This document shows, piece after piece, positions 9,897 through 18,109 of a stretch of DNA of 64,000 nucleotides (position 1 is the first letter of the stretch; every line of letters begins with the position of its first letter). This stretch comes from VRUE01 sp963770315. Its GTDB lineage: Bacteria > Actinomycetota > Thermoleophilia > Solirubrobacterales > 70-9. The stretch lies in contig CAVYPC010000002.1 in assembly GCA_963770315.1 (NCBI GenBank), positions 248,001-312,000 on the forward strand. The letters run 5' to 3'. The translations under genes and the position numbers were made by a program. A model generated the notes under the pieces. The model was given only the letters and a program-made list of their open reading frames with translations, made no database searches and was not told the origin of the DNA.

Positions 9897-10553
9897 GTGA
9901 GCGCCCCCTATCCCGCGGCAGTCATCTTCGACAACGACGGCCTCCTGCTAGACACGGAGTCGGTCTGGACACGGGCCGAGCACGACCTCTTCGAGCGGCG
10001 CGGGCTCGAGTTCACCCCGGCCGACAAGCGCGAGCTGGTCGGCACCTCTGCCGAGATCGCCGGCGGCATCCTCGAGCGGCGCCTCGGCCAGCCCGGCGGC
10101 GCGGTTGCGCTGATCGAGGAGCTGAACGAGCTGGTGGTCGCCGAGCTGGAGCACGGGGTGGAGGCGATGGTCGGGGCGCGCGAGCTGCTGCACGCCCTGA
10201 AGGAGCGCGGCACGCCGATCGGGCTCGTCTCCAACTCGCCGCTGGCGTTCGTGCGCCGCTCGCTGGAGATCGTCGGTTTCGACGATCGCTTCGACGTCGT
10301 TCTCAGCGCCCATGAAGTGGCCGCGCCCAAGCCGTCGCCCGATCCCTACCTGGAGGCTTGCCACCGGCTCGGGGTCGAGCCCTGCGCCGATGTGGTCGCG
10401 CTAGAGGATTCCCCCACCGGCGTAGCAGCAGCCCGCGCCGCCGGCCTCACCGTGATCGGCGTGCCTTCCCTTGAGGGGATCGCTCTCGAGGAGGCGCATC
10501 ACATAGCTGAGTCTCTCCTGGACGGTGTCGTCTCGCGACGTCTCGCCCTCTGA
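9897..10553 (+). CDS. HAD-superfamily hydrolase (beta-phosphoglucomutase-like)
   Basis: A 218-residue HAD phosphatase or phosphomutase. Motif I is VIFDNDGLLLDTES (nucleophile Asp in DND, where most members have DxD), a helical cap fills about 20-80, motif II is IGLVSNS, motif III lies around the Lys in VAAPKPSPDPY, and motif IV is VVALEDSPTGVAAARAAG. This layout is typical of the PGMB/phosphatase-like branch. The GTG start places motif I eight residues in; an in-frame ATG 36 nt upstream is an alternative. The substrate cannot be told from sequence. Confidence 0.85.
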   Translation: MSAPYPAAVIFDNDGLLLDTESVWTRAEHDLFERRGLEFTPADKRELVGTSAEIAGGILERRLGQPGGAVALIEELNELVVAELEHGVEAMVGARELLHALKERGTPIGLVSNSPLAFVRRSLEIVGFDDRFDVVLSAHEVAAPKPSPDPYLEACHRLGVEPCADVVALEDSPTGVAAARAAGLTVIGVPSLEGIALEEAHHIAESLLDGVVSRRLAL

Positions 10554-10555
10554 GG

Positions 10556-10650
10556 GGCTGAGACGGGGATGCCCTCGCCCGGACAAAGCGCGGCCTAATT
10601 AGGCCGCGCTTTTGAGTATCCGCCCGTTCGAGGGCATCCCCGCCTCAGCC
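10556..10650. terminator. Nested palindrome acting as a bidirectional terminator
   Basis: A 22-bp outer inverted repeat (10556-10577 with 10629-10650, one mismatch) encloses a perfect 28-nt palindrome at 10585-10612 (half-site AAAGCGCGGCCTAA) that ends in T-runs in both directions. It lies exactly between two convergent genes, and the right arm overlaps the stop codon of the minus-strand gene. The inner palindrome is a good intrinsic terminator either way; the outer arms are unexplained by termination alone. Confidence 0.8.
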
Positions 10651-11514
10651 ACGCAAAACGCGGCGGCGGCGGAGGACGCGCTCGCAGAGTTCCGTTAGCT
10701 CTCTGACGTTGCGCTCGTCCTCGAGCGGGAGCTGGCCTTGCAGTGCGGTGTTGGCAGCTTCTCCCGCTTGCTTGCGTCGCTCGTTTAGCTCGCCCATGTC
10801 CCTCTCGTGGTCGGGGTCGGTGAGCGCGCCGTCGAGCTCGACCAGGAGTGCCTCCAGGGCGATGCGGAGCTGCAGGGCCGCCTCGCGTAGGCGGCCGGCG
10901 TCGAGGTCGGCCCGGGCGCGCAGGACCAGGGTCTCGCAGGCGTCGACCCGCTCGCGGCCTCCGAGCACGGCGGCGAGCCGCTCCTGCGGGCGCAGCTCTT
11001 CGTCGCGCTGGTGCCGTCGCGAGCCGCTCGCGGTGCGCACGTCGACCTCGTGCGCCGCTGAGAAGCGACCGGTGGCGACCTCCTTGCCGCTGCCGTGGCC
11101 GATCCGCACCGCGGCGGCCCCCTCCACCCTCAGCTCGGACCCGAGCGGGTCGGCGCTCGCCGCGGCCTGCGCATGGAGCGCCCGGTTGAGCAGGTCGATC
11201 CCATCCGCGACCGTCGCGTCGATCGAGTCCTCGGAGGCGACCGCCTCCCGCAGCCAGCGATCGGCATCGGCGCTGGATCCGAGGGGCTCCTCCGCCCGCA
11301 CTACCGTGACCCGGCTCAACGGCACAGACTCGACGCTGCCCCCGGGCTCCGACTCCTTCGGCCGGCGGCGACGCCGGCGGGGCGGGGGCGGGGCGCCGAC
11401 GGTTTCGACCACGAGCACCTGCTGGCGGTCTTCGGACCGAGCCAGGTAGCGGCCATCCGGCACCTCGAGCGTGCCGGGGAACTCGAACTGCACGAATCCG
11501 AAGAGCTGGTCCAG
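10645..11514 (-). CDS. Protein of unknown function, unusual start
   Basis: About 289 residues with strong coding bias, following the wall-hydrolase gene on the same strand. The N-terminus (LFGFVQFEFPGTLEVPDGRY) looks like a small beta domain, then comes a Pro/Arg-rich basic linker (PPPPRRRRRRPKE), then a long helical C-terminal half. No family is recognised. No ATG, GTG or TTG lies right after the upstream stop: the reading begins near an AGGAG box with CTG 9 nt later (coordinate used here), and the first GTG is seven codons further in. Start position is therefore uncertain. Confidence 0.6.
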   Translation of the reverse strand: MDQLFGFVQFEFPGTLEVPDGRYLARSEDRQQVLVVETVGAPPPPRRRRRRPKESEPGGSVESVPLSRVTVVRAEEPLGSSADADRWLREAVASEDSIDATVADGIDLLNRALHAQAAASADPLGSELRVEGAAAVRIGHGSGKEVATGRFSAAHEVDVRTASGSRRHQRDEELRPQERLAAVLGGRERVDACETLVLRARADLDAGRLREAALQLRIALEALLVELDGALTDPDHERDMGELNERRKQAGEAANTALQGQLPLEDERNVRELTELCERVLRRRRVLRG

Positions 11515-11551
11515 AAGGCCGATTCTCCTGGATCGAGGAGCCGGGGGCGGC

Positions 11552-13843
11552 TCAGTCGCCGCCGGCGTGGGCGGCCTTGCCCTTGTCCGGCAGCGAGAAC
11601 TTCGACGGTCCTCTGGGAACCTTGGGGTTGTCGATCTGCCCAAGGCGATGGGTCAGTCGCAGCCACTGCTTCGGTTTGAGCAGTGCGTTGAACTGCTCGC
11701 CGAAGGCCCCCGCTTCCGGCCGGTAGCCGACGTGGACGTGGTCGTAGTGATCCGGCAGGGCGAAGCTGGTTTCCCCGGGCAGGTCCTCGAGTGAGATCAC
11801 CTGGTGTGGCTGCATCGTCCCCTGCAGCTGCAGCACGGTTTTGATCAGCTCGTCGGTGAGGGTCCCGGGGCCCTGGTTGCCGGTCACCGGTACGCCGTTG
11901 ATCGTCGCGATGTCGACGGCGTCGCCGGTCGAGTGCTCGGAGACGTTGCCGGACGTGGTCAGGTAGCTGTGGCCGCACTCGAGCGCGGTGATCGTCAGCG
12001 TGAATCCTTTCGAGACCAGGTACTCGAGCATTGCCAGCACCCGGCGGTCGATCTTGCCGGTGGCGATGTCGGTGCGGCCGCAGTCGTAGATTTCGAGATG
12101 TTCGTCGGCGAGGACGCGACGCTCCAGCGCCTCCTTGGGGAGCAGCAGCACACCGGCGCCGCCGAGCTGCGCGGAGAACGGGTTCTTGCCGTCGGCGCGG
12201 TAGATCGCGGTTGCCTCCAACAGCTTCCAGCCGTCGAGGATCGGCTTCGGATCGATTCTCGGCGCGCCCTTGCCGGCCGGCCGGATCGAGAAGTTGATGT
12301 GAGGGTCGATGCCGTCTTCGCCGGCCCCGATCCGCGCCAGCACCGTCCCGGCAATGACCTTCGACCCGACCTTGAGCCTTCCGTCGGCGCCGCTCGCCGC
12401 GGCCTGGTCGACTCGTTCGCTTGCCTGGGCCCGCTCGTCACCGGCGGTTCGGCCGGGCAACGCGTAGAGCCGCGGCCGGATGTTCTGGCTGTCGACCGGG
12501 ACCCGTTTCTCCTTGCCGGTCGGCATCACGATCTTGCGGTGGTCGCGGACGATCGTCCCGAGCTCCGCGTAGATGTAGCGGTTGCCGTAGGCATCCCGCA
12601 GGACGACGAAGCGGCCGAGCCTCTTCGAGTTGCCCATCTTCACGATCACGCCGTCGTTGACGGCGACGACCGGGGCGTTCTCGGCGGCGAAGATGTTGAT
12701 CCCGCGCCGGGTCGGCGAAGAGGAGATCACCTCGGCGGCGTTGCCGTATTCCTTGCGTTGCTCGGGGGTCGCCTTGCTCAGCGCGGCGCGGGTGGAGATG
12801 TCGTCGGCGTAGCGGGCGTCGGCGGCGACCGGGAAGTGCGCCCCCTCGGTCAGGCCGGTCAGCGAGCCGACCAGATCCGTGGGCAGCTTGCCGTAGGCAC
12901 GCGCGTAGAGCAGAACCTCCTGCACGTACCAGTCGGCGTGGTTGTAGGCGAAGATCGCCTGGTAGAGGTTGCTGCTGCCGCCCGCCACCTTCAGATAGTG
13001 GGCGGCGGCGCAGATCGCGTCGACCGGGTTGTAGGGATCTTTGTGGCCGTCGCCGTTGGCGTCGAGACCGTATTCCTCCCAGCTCGATGGCAGGAACTGC
13101 ATCCAGCCCACGGCGCCGGCGGTCGAGGGCCCCATGTTGGTGCCAAACGCGGTCTCGATTTTGTTGATCGAGGCGAGCACCTCCCAGGGGATGCCGTACT
13201 CGGTTCCGCAGGCCTGGTAGATCGGCAGCAGGAAGGGGGGGATCTCGAAGGAGTCGATGACGAAGTTGGGGACCCCGATCGGCGCCGGGCCGAAGGGGGC
13301 GATCGTCGTGCTGGGGTTGGCGCTCGTCGGGGCGCCGCCCTGGCCGAACTGGGAGCCGCCGTCGGTGCCTTCGGCCGGCGGTTGGTCGCCGGCGGTTGCG
13401 CTCGGAGCGCTGACGCCGCCGCTCGCGCCGCCGCCGATGCTGAGGCTCTGGTTGCGTTCGACGCCGGCATTGCCGGGGGCCGCTTCGCTCGCATCGAGGC
13501 TGGCGCCGCTGCGAGCTTCTCCGCCGGGCTTGGGTTCCGCGTCTGCCGGCGCTTTGTCTTCGGTGGCCGGGGCCGGAGCGCTTCCTTCTTCTTCCTCGCT
13601 CGTGTCGGAGGCCGATTCGCAGTCGGGGTCTTCGAGGTCGACCAGGCCGTCGCCGTCGTCGTCGACGGCGTTTGCGCAGGCCGGCACCTCTGCCGTGGGG
13701 AGAGTGGGGACGGTGGCGATGCCGCTCGCGGCCTGGCTGCCGCCGAGCCCGGCCGTGGGGTCGGCGCCGGCCATGCCGACACCGAGCGCGGTGACGACCG
13801 CGAAGCCGATCAGAGCAATGGTCAGTGCGAGCTTTTGTCTCAT
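11552..13843 (-). CDS. Secreted multi-domain wall hydrolase: lytic transglycosylase + LytM-like + M15-like peptidase
   Basis: A 763-residue secreted protein. Residues 1-26 are a signal peptide. Residues 58-75 hold a Ca-binding-like acidic loop (DDDGDGLVDLEDPDCE). Residues 76-190 are a low-complexity Glu/Ala/Pro/Gly linker. Residues 205-320 are an SLT lytic transglycosylase (catalytic Glu in INKIETAFG, then GAVGWMQFLPSSW) containing a DANGDGHKD insert. Residues 385-530 resemble an M23 LytM fold, but the zinc ligands look incomplete (GINIF in place of GxDI; PHINFSI). Residues 605-710 look like an M15/VanY peptidase with metal-ligand motifs SEHSTGDAVDI and DHYDHVHVGY. It should cut both glycan and peptide bonds of peptidoglycan outside the membrane. 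Confidence 0.85.
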   Translation of the reverse strand: MRQKLALTIALIGFAVVTALGVGMAGADPTAGLGGSQAASGIATVPTLPTAEVPACANAVDDDGDGLVDLEDPDCESASDTSEEEEGSAPAPATEDKAPADAEPKPGGEARSGASLDASEAAPGNAGVERNQSLSIGGGASGGVSAPSATAGDQPPAEGTDGGSQFGQGGAPTSANPSTTIAPFGPAPIGVPNFVIDSFEIPPFLLPIYQACGTEYGIPWEVLASINKIETAFGTNMGPSTAGAVGWMQFLPSSWEEYGLDANGDGHKDPYNPVDAICAAAHYLKVAGGSSNLYQAIFAYNHADWYVQEVLLYARAYGKLPTDLVGSLTGLTEGAHFPVAADARYADDISTRAALSKATPEQRKEYGNAAEVISSSPTRRGINIFAAENAPVVAVNDGVIVKMGNSKRLGRFVVLRDAYGNRYIYAELGTIVRDHRKIVMPTGKEKRVPVDSQNIRPRLYALPGRTAGDERAQASERVDQAAASGADGRLKVGSKVIAGTVLARIGAGEDGIDPHINFSIRPAGKGAPRIDPKPILDGWKLLEATAIYRADGKNPFSAQLGGAGVLLLPKEALERRVLADEHLEIYDCGRTDIATGKIDRRVLAMLEYLVSKGFTLTITALECGHSYLTTSGNVSEHSTGDAVDIATINGVPVTGNQGPGTLTDELIKTVLQLQGTMQPHQVISLEDLPGETSFALPDHYDHVHVGYRPEAGAFGEQFNALLKPKQWLRLTHRLGQIDNPKVPRGPSKFSLPDKGKAAHAGGD

Positions 13844-14089
13844 GCGACGGCGCCTCTGCTCCCTGCGTGCACTGGCGTGTCCCTGCCTGTGTCCGCCCTC
13901 TCCCCAAGCATGAAGCACGACCACGCTACTGGCTGGCACGGAGGGGCGCAATGCGCCGCAGCACCCCCCAACATGCCCTTAATCAATGGTCGACCCATGC
14001 CTGTCGCCGGGCAGCATTTCAGCCCCTTCGGATGGGCCGGTTAATAACTTGTTTCAGCCCTGGAGCGCAGAATCTCTAAGGTGTTCCCG
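13844..14089. other. Divergent intergenic region without an assigned element
   Basis: About 246 bp separate the wall-hydrolase gene from a plus-strand coiled-coil gene. It contains a short hairpin GGCGC-ATT-GCGCC and several G-runs read toward the hydrolase. A c-di-AMP (ydaO) riboswitch would be plausible upstream of such a gene but its conserved core was not found. No ORF is supported here. Confidence 0.4.
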
Positions 14090-14437
14090 ATGAGCCTCGA
14101 GGACGACGACCAGGACGGGTTGCGGGCGCGCAGCGAGCAGGCGATCGGCGAGCTGGCGCAGGCCCTGCTCGATAGCCAGGTGCTCGAGAACGCCGTCGCC
14201 GCCGCCTTTGGCGCCCGGGAGAAGGCGATGGAGGCCCAGCACGCCGCGATGGCGGCGCTGAACCTTCCCTCCGCGGGCGATGTCGAGCGCCTCGAGCGTC
14301 GCCTGCGCTCGGTCTCGCAGCGGCTCGACGAGGTCGAGGACGAGATGGATCGGGTCTCGCGTGAGGTCGGGGGCCTGCGGCGGCAGCTGGCCGCGGAGCG
14401 GCGCGAGGAGAGCGCCGAGAGACCCTCCAGCTCTTAA
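14090..14437 (+). CDS. Small coiled-coil protein
   Basis: A 115-residue acidic protein. Residues 10-60 are Ala-rich and helical. Residues 68-110 form a heptad-type coiled coil (DVERLERRLRSVSQRLDEVE, then REVGGLRRQLAAERR) before a Ser/Pro tail. An in-frame GTG three codons upstream is an alternative start; the ATG is preferred because AAGG lies 9 nt upstream. Size and architecture resemble phasin-like or scaffold proteins, but no specific assignment is made. It is convergent with the nucleoside phosphorylase-like gene. Confidence 0.65.
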   Translation: MSLEDDDQDGLRARSEQAIGELAQALLDSQVLENAVAAAFGAREKAMEAQHAAMAALNLPSAGDVERLERRLRSVSQRLDEVEDEMDRVSREVGGLRRQLAAERREESAERPSSS

Positions 14438-14439
14438 CT

Positions 14440-14462
14440 CTAACCCTCGACTTGAAGGTTAG
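14440..14462. terminator. Small hairpin between convergent genes
   Basis: CTAACCcTC and GAaGGTTAG pair (8 of 9) around a 5-nt loop across the nucleosidase stop codon, 2 bp after the coiled-coil gene stop. It is weak and has no T-tract; it may be a compact shared terminator. Confidence 0.4.
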
Positions 14463-15126
14463 ATAGAGCCTTGGCGGCGGCTCGGCCGGCCTGCGCCGCC
14501 GCCCGTTCCAACGCTTCCCCATCGAGTGCCGCCGCGCCCTCCGGTTCGGCGACGATCGAGACCGCGGCGGCGGCGATTCCCAGCGCACGGGCGCGGGCCA
14601 GCACGGCGAGCGTCTGCATGTCGGCGACCGCGGCGCCTCCCGCCGCTACGGCGTCGGCGGGCAGCGTGTCGAGGCTCGCGATCGTCACCGGCCGCACCTC
14701 GTCACCCAGCGCCCCGCGAAGTCTCTCCAGCAGCGCTGGGTCCGCCGGCACGGTCTCGCCGGCGGCGACGCCGAAGGAGGCGGCGCTGCCGGAGGTGGCG
14801 AGCGCGGCGGTCGCCAGCAGCAGCTCGCCGGCCCGGGCCGCGGCGCCGAAGGCGGCGCAGGTGCCGACCCGCACCACGCGCTCGACGCCGAGCTTCGCCA
14901 GGTCGGCAAGCACCAGCGCGGCGCTGGGCCCACCCATCCCGGTGGCCTGGATCGTCAACGCGTCGCCCGCGGCGGTGCGACCGGTGTAGCCCCAAAGCCC
15001 GCGCGCGTGGTTGCTCATCTTCGGCTTCTCCAACAGCTCCTGGGCGAGCAGCAGCGAGCGGCCGGGATCGCCGACCAGGATCGCGTCCGGTGCCAGTGGG
15101 GCGGTGGGGCGGAGGCGAGCGGGCAT
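14440..15126 (-). CDS. Nucleoside phosphorylase / nucleosidase family protein (DeoD/Udp fold)
   Basis: A 228-residue cytosolic enzyme of the PNP/UDP superfamily. Visible features are the phosphate-loop region ILVGDPGRSLLLAQ, WGYTGRTAAGDALTIQATGM (the GMG base-binding turn, GMGGPSA), the ribose/phosphate strand VVRVGTCAAFG, and late Glu- and Asp-bearing segments (AVADMQTLAVLARARALG; VSIVAEPEG). The usual MEM/E-x-E signature reads ADMQT here, so whether it is a purine or uridine phosphorylase or a nucleosidase is not decidable. The start ATG follows GGAAGGATG. The stop lies 2 bp from the convergent coiled-coil gene. Confidence 0.8.
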   Translation of the reverse strand: MPARLRPTAPLAPDAILVGDPGRSLLLAQELLEKPKMSNHARGLWGYTGRTAAGDALTIQATGMGGPSAALVLADLAKLGVERVVRVGTCAAFGAAARAGELLLATAALATSGSAASFGVAAGETVPADPALLERLRGALGDEVRPVTIASLDTLPADAVAAGGAAVADMQTLAVLARARALGIAAAAVSIVAEPEGAAALDGEALERAAAQAGRAAAKALSNLQVEG

Positions 15127-15221
15127 CGGCAGCGCATCCTTCCACTGATGAGAGAGCCGCGCTCGGGATTTTCTCCACCCGTCTAAACACAGCCCCCACA
15201 GCCCTTCGTAAGTTGACCCGG

Positions 15222-15596
15222 ATGAAAAAGGTAGAGGCCTATATTCGCCATGAGGCATTCGAGCCGATCAGGGCTGAGCTGGTCGACAGGGGAATCCCCT
15301 CCCTCTCGATCGGCGAGGTCAAGGGCTCGGGTCGCCAGAAGGGGATGGTCGAGCGCTATCGCGGCTCGGCCTTGACCGTCAGCGTGCGGCCCAAGCTGAA
15401 GCTCGAGGTGGTGGTCGAGGACAAGGACAAGGGCGTCGTCGTCGAGGCGATCCTCAAGCACGCCCGCACGGGCGAGGTCGGCGACGGCAAGATTTTCGTC
15501 CTGCCGGTGGAGGAGGCGATTCGCATCCGGACCGGCGAGGGCGGGGAGGTGGTGTTGCAGGCCCATTCCGAGGAGGAGATCCACTCCTCCGGCTAG
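15222..15596 (+). CDS. glnK: PII nitrogen-regulatory protein with Tyr51 replaced by Leu
   Basis: A 124-residue PII trimer subunit of normal length. The start MKKVEAYIRHEAFEPIR aligns without gaps to GlnB/GlnK. The T-loop reads GRQKGMVERYRGSAL at 38-51, so the residue uridylylated (proteobacteria) or adenylylated (actinobacteria) at position 51 is Leu, not Tyr. Ser49 is kept, as in cyanobacterial PII. The nucleotide-binding B-loop is intact (ARTGEVGDGKIFVLPVEEAI). Eleven bp downstream begins a MerR-cyclase fusion on the same strand, so the two are probably one operon. The gene is not next to amt. Confidence 0.9.
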   Translation: MKKVEAYIRHEAFEPIRAELVDRGIPSLSIGEVKGSGRQKGMVERYRGSALTVSVRPKLKLEVVVEDKDKGVVVEAILKHARTGEVGDGKIFVLPVEEAIRIRTGEGGEVVLQAHSEEEIHSSG

Positions 15597-15607
15597 CCTC
15601 GCCGTTC

Positions 15608-16795
15608 GTGGCCGCCGACGAGCGCATCTCCCTGAGCGAGGCCTCGCGCCGCTCCGGCGTATCGACGAGCACGCTGAAACGCTGGGCGGCGGAGAAGATC
15701 GTGCCGGTGCGCCGCGGGCGCTGGACCGCCGCCGCGGCTGCGCAGGCGCGGGTCGTGGCGCGAATGCGAGAGCGGGGCCACTCGCTGGAGGAACTGAAGC
15801 GGGCGGGCCGCGAGGGCCGGCTCGCCTTCGGCTTCGTAGAGGATCTCTTCCCCAGCCCCGAGGAGCAGGTAACGGTGGAGGAGGTGGCGGCCGAGACCGG
15901 TCTCGAGCCCGAGCTGATCGAGCGCATCCTGGTCATCCTCGGAACCCCGCTGGGCCAGGAGCGGCTGCTCAGCCCCGAGGACGTGAAGGCGCTGCGCCAC
16001 TGCGCCCGGGTCCTGGCCGCGGGCTTCCCCCTCGTCGCCTTCCTGCAGCTGGTCCGCGTCTACGTGCAATCGATGCGGCGGATCGCCGACGCCGAGGTGC
16101 GGCTCTTCCACCTCTACGTGCATGAGCCGCTGATCCGCGACGCGCTGCCCGAGCTGGAGATCGCCGAGGAGATGGGCGAGCTGGCCGCCGACATCCTGCC
16201 GCTGGCGGCGCCGCTGACCGACTATCTCCACACCCGCTACCTGCGCTACTTCACCGAACAGGACGTGGTCGGCCACATGGAGAGCGACCTCGACGCGGCG
16301 GCGTCCCATCTCGGCCAGGTCCCGGTCACCCTCTGCTTCATCGATCTCACCGGCTTCACCCGCTACACCGAGGAGGAAGGCGACCTGGAGGCGCTCGACG
16401 TGGTCGAGAACTTCGTCGAAACGGTCGAGGCGACGCTGCCGCCGGAGGCGACGATCGTGAAGACGATCGGCGACGAGGTGATGGTGGTCTCGCCCGAGCC
16501 GAGCTCGCTGACCGAGTGGGCGGTCGGCCTGCTCGACCGCTTCCCGGAGCGCCCGCGCCCGCGGGTCGGGATCCACTACGCGAACGCGTTCTACCGCGAC
16601 GGCGACTACTTCGGCACCCACGTCAACCTGGTCCACCGCGTCGTCGACCGCGCCCAGGCGGGCGAGGTGCTCGTCACCGACGGGGTCACCGGCTCGCTCG
16701 AGGAACGGGGCCTTGCCTGCGAGCCGATCGGCGAGGTGGCGCTCAAGGGCTTCCCGGTGGCGACCCCGCTCTACATCGTTCGCCGGGCCGAATAG
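15608..16795 (+). CDS. MerR-type HTH fused to a class III adenylate/guanylate cyclase
   Basis: A 395-residue protein, GTG start, 11 bp after the PII gene. Residues 8-75 form a MerR-like helix-turn-helix (SLSEASRRSGVSTSTLKRWA). Residues 85-200 are a helical regulatory domain resembling that of Rv1264-type cyclases (VEEVAAETGLEPELIERIL). Residues 230-392 are a class III cyclase: first metal Asp in CFIDLTGFTRY, second in KTIGDEVMVVS, and the transition-state Asn/Arg pair in GTHVNLVHRVVDRAQ. All catalytic positions expected for cAMP or cGMP synthesis appear present. No membrane segment is seen, so this is a soluble, perhaps DNA-bound cyclase. Confidence 0.88.
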   Translation: MAADERISLSEASRRSGVSTSTLKRWAAEKIVPVRRGRWTAAAAAQARVVARMRERGHSLEELKRAGREGRLAFGFVEDLFPSPEEQVTVEEVAAETGLEPELIERILVILGTPLGQERLLSPEDVKALRHCARVLAAGFPLVAFLQLVRVYVQSMRRIADAEVRLFHLYVHEPLIRDALPELEIAEEMGELAADILPLAAPLTDYLHTRYLRYFTEQDVVGHMESDLDAAASHLGQVPVTLCFIDLTGFTRYTEEEGDLEALDVVENFVETVEATLPPEATIVKTIGDEVMVVSPEPSSLTEWAVGLLDRFPERPRPRVGIHYANAFYRDGDYFGTHVNLVHRVVDRAQAGEVLVTDGVTGSLEERGLACEPIGEVALKGFPVATPLYIVRRAE

Positions 16796-16798
16796 CCC

Positions 16799-18109
16799 TC
16801 AGCGGCTCGGCAGGGCCAGCCGGTGCGTGTTTCCGATCTGGGCGATTCGCTCATCGTCGATGCCCGCCCCCGTGGCGACTCGAGGCCATGACCTCACCGC
16901 CTCCTGGACCTCGGCCAGGATCTCCTCGGCACGCCCACGTTTCATCGAGGCGGTGCGGCCCACTTCGCGAAAGTCCTCGACCGTGAAGTTGTCGCGCTTG
17001 GAGTTGATCGACATCTGATGGCGTGAGGTCCAGGTGCCGGATGGATTGAAGGCGTAGACCAAGTCAAAGGCGGGGGAGAGCCGCCACCTGCCATTCCGGT
17101 CCATCAGAAAGGCGATGTTCTTGACATGATCGTCCTGGTTACGGGCGACGACGTTGAACGCCATGCGGCGGAACTGCTCCTCGATCGCCCCCATCGACAG
17201 TCCGAGGCGTCGCATGACGAGCAGGGCCTCCTCGTAGGAGTGAGCGCCGGCCTGGTTGTAGTCGAGGTGGGCCATGGCTCCCAGCGATTGCAGGTGCAGC
17301 TTCGAGCCGTCCGCGAGGCGATCGAAGCGGCGGGTCATGAAATGGCGGCGCCCGTTCTCTGGGAGCAGGCGGCATTCCGTCATTTCGATCCCGGCTTCGA
17401 TTGCCAGTCTGGAGTAGACCCACTCGATCGCTCCGTAGCCGTCTGGCTCGCCCAGGTCGCGACTGCTGTCGTTCACTCCGTCGAACTTGAGGATCCAGTG
17501 CTCGAACCCGGGCTCGACGTCCAATTGCCCGGAGCGGACCTCGCCGGTGGAGGGATTGAGCGCGATCAGCGCCTTTGCACGAGCGCCGCCAGCAGAGCTG
17601 CCGACCCTGAGGATCTCCTCGAGAGCGCCACTGCTCTCCGACTCTTGGAGCGAGACGTTCAGATCCGCACGCTCCGACAGCACCGAGGCCGCTAGTTCAG
17701 CCAGGGCGCCGACGTCGATCCGGTGGCTTTTGGTCGGTCGAGGGCCCAGTGCCGGCGCGTACTCGAGTGCTCCCATGCCGCGCCGGCCGATATAGCAGAG
17801 GCGCTGCACCGAGTCGAAGCTGTCCGGGGTGCGCCCTTGTCTTGCGAGCCAGGTGTCTATCAGCGTGTTGCCGTAGCGGTCGGGGAGGGAGTCGGCGAGA
17901 AGCCCAGGCAGCCCCTTGAAGCTCTCCGGCGCAAGGGCCGGGAAGCGGTAGCGGGTTCCTTTGCTCAGCGGCATGGCCAGCGGCGAGACATCGAGGTTGC
18001 CTGAAGCGAATTCGGGCTCGTACTCGAAGACCGCGCTGCTCGCCCCTTCTTCGATCGATACCGCGCCGATCCGTTCGCCCCACAGCTTGACTTCGGCCAG
18101 GGTGCTCAA
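16799..18109 (-). CDS. hipA: HipA-family serine/threonine kinase toxin
   Basis: A 436-residue HipA-type kinase, convergent with the cyclase gene. An N-terminal couple-HipA domain (about 1-110) is followed by the kinase core: the Gly-rich P-loop-like VGSSAGGARAKALI (about residue 168), EHWILKFDG with the ATP-binding Lys, the catalytic NVVARNQDDHVKNIAFL (about 313) and the DFG-like SPAFDLVYAF (about 338). In E. coli HipA phosphorylates glutamyl-tRNA synthetase and causes persistence; the target here is unknown. It overlaps the upstream antitoxin gene by 4 nt (ATGA). Confidence 0.92.
   Translation of the reverse strand: MSTLAEVKLWGERIGAVSIEEGASSAVFEYEPEFASGNLDVSPLAMPLSKGTRYRFPALAPESFKGLPGLLADSLPDRYGNTLIDTWLARQGRTPDSFDSVQRLCYIGRRGMGALEYAPALGPRPTKSHRIDVGALAELAASVLSERADLNVSLQESESSGALEEILRVGSSAGGARAKALIALNPSTGEVRSGQLDVEPGFEHWILKFDGVNDSSRDLGEPDGYGAIEWVYSRLAIEAGIEMTECRLLPENGRRHFMTRRFDRLADGSKLHLQSLGAMAHLDYNQAGAHSYEEALLVMRRLGLSMGAIEEQFRRMAFNVVARNQDDHVKNIAFLMDRNGRWRLSPAFDLVYAFNPSGTWTSRHQMSINSKRDNFTVEDFREVGRTASMKRGRAEEILAEVQEAVRSWPRVATGAGIDDERIAQIGNTHRLALPSR

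Noticed and set aside
11804..14044. A 746-codon open frame antisense to the wall hydrolase
   Set aside because: Antisense shadow; the sense strand has a signal peptide and recognisable SLT and M15-like motifs.
13844..14089. Possible c-di-AMP (ydaO) riboswitch upstream of the wall hydrolase, tempting because disA is in the window
   Set aside because: The conserved core segments of that riboswitch could not be found; only generic G-rich runs and a short hairpin are present.
14439..14453. Shared string CTAACCCTC-ACTTGA at the nucleosidase 3' end and within the sigH-like gene near 44015
   Set aside because: The match is short (about 15 nt with one difference), one copy is coding with no hairpin, and no third copy was found, so chance is likely.
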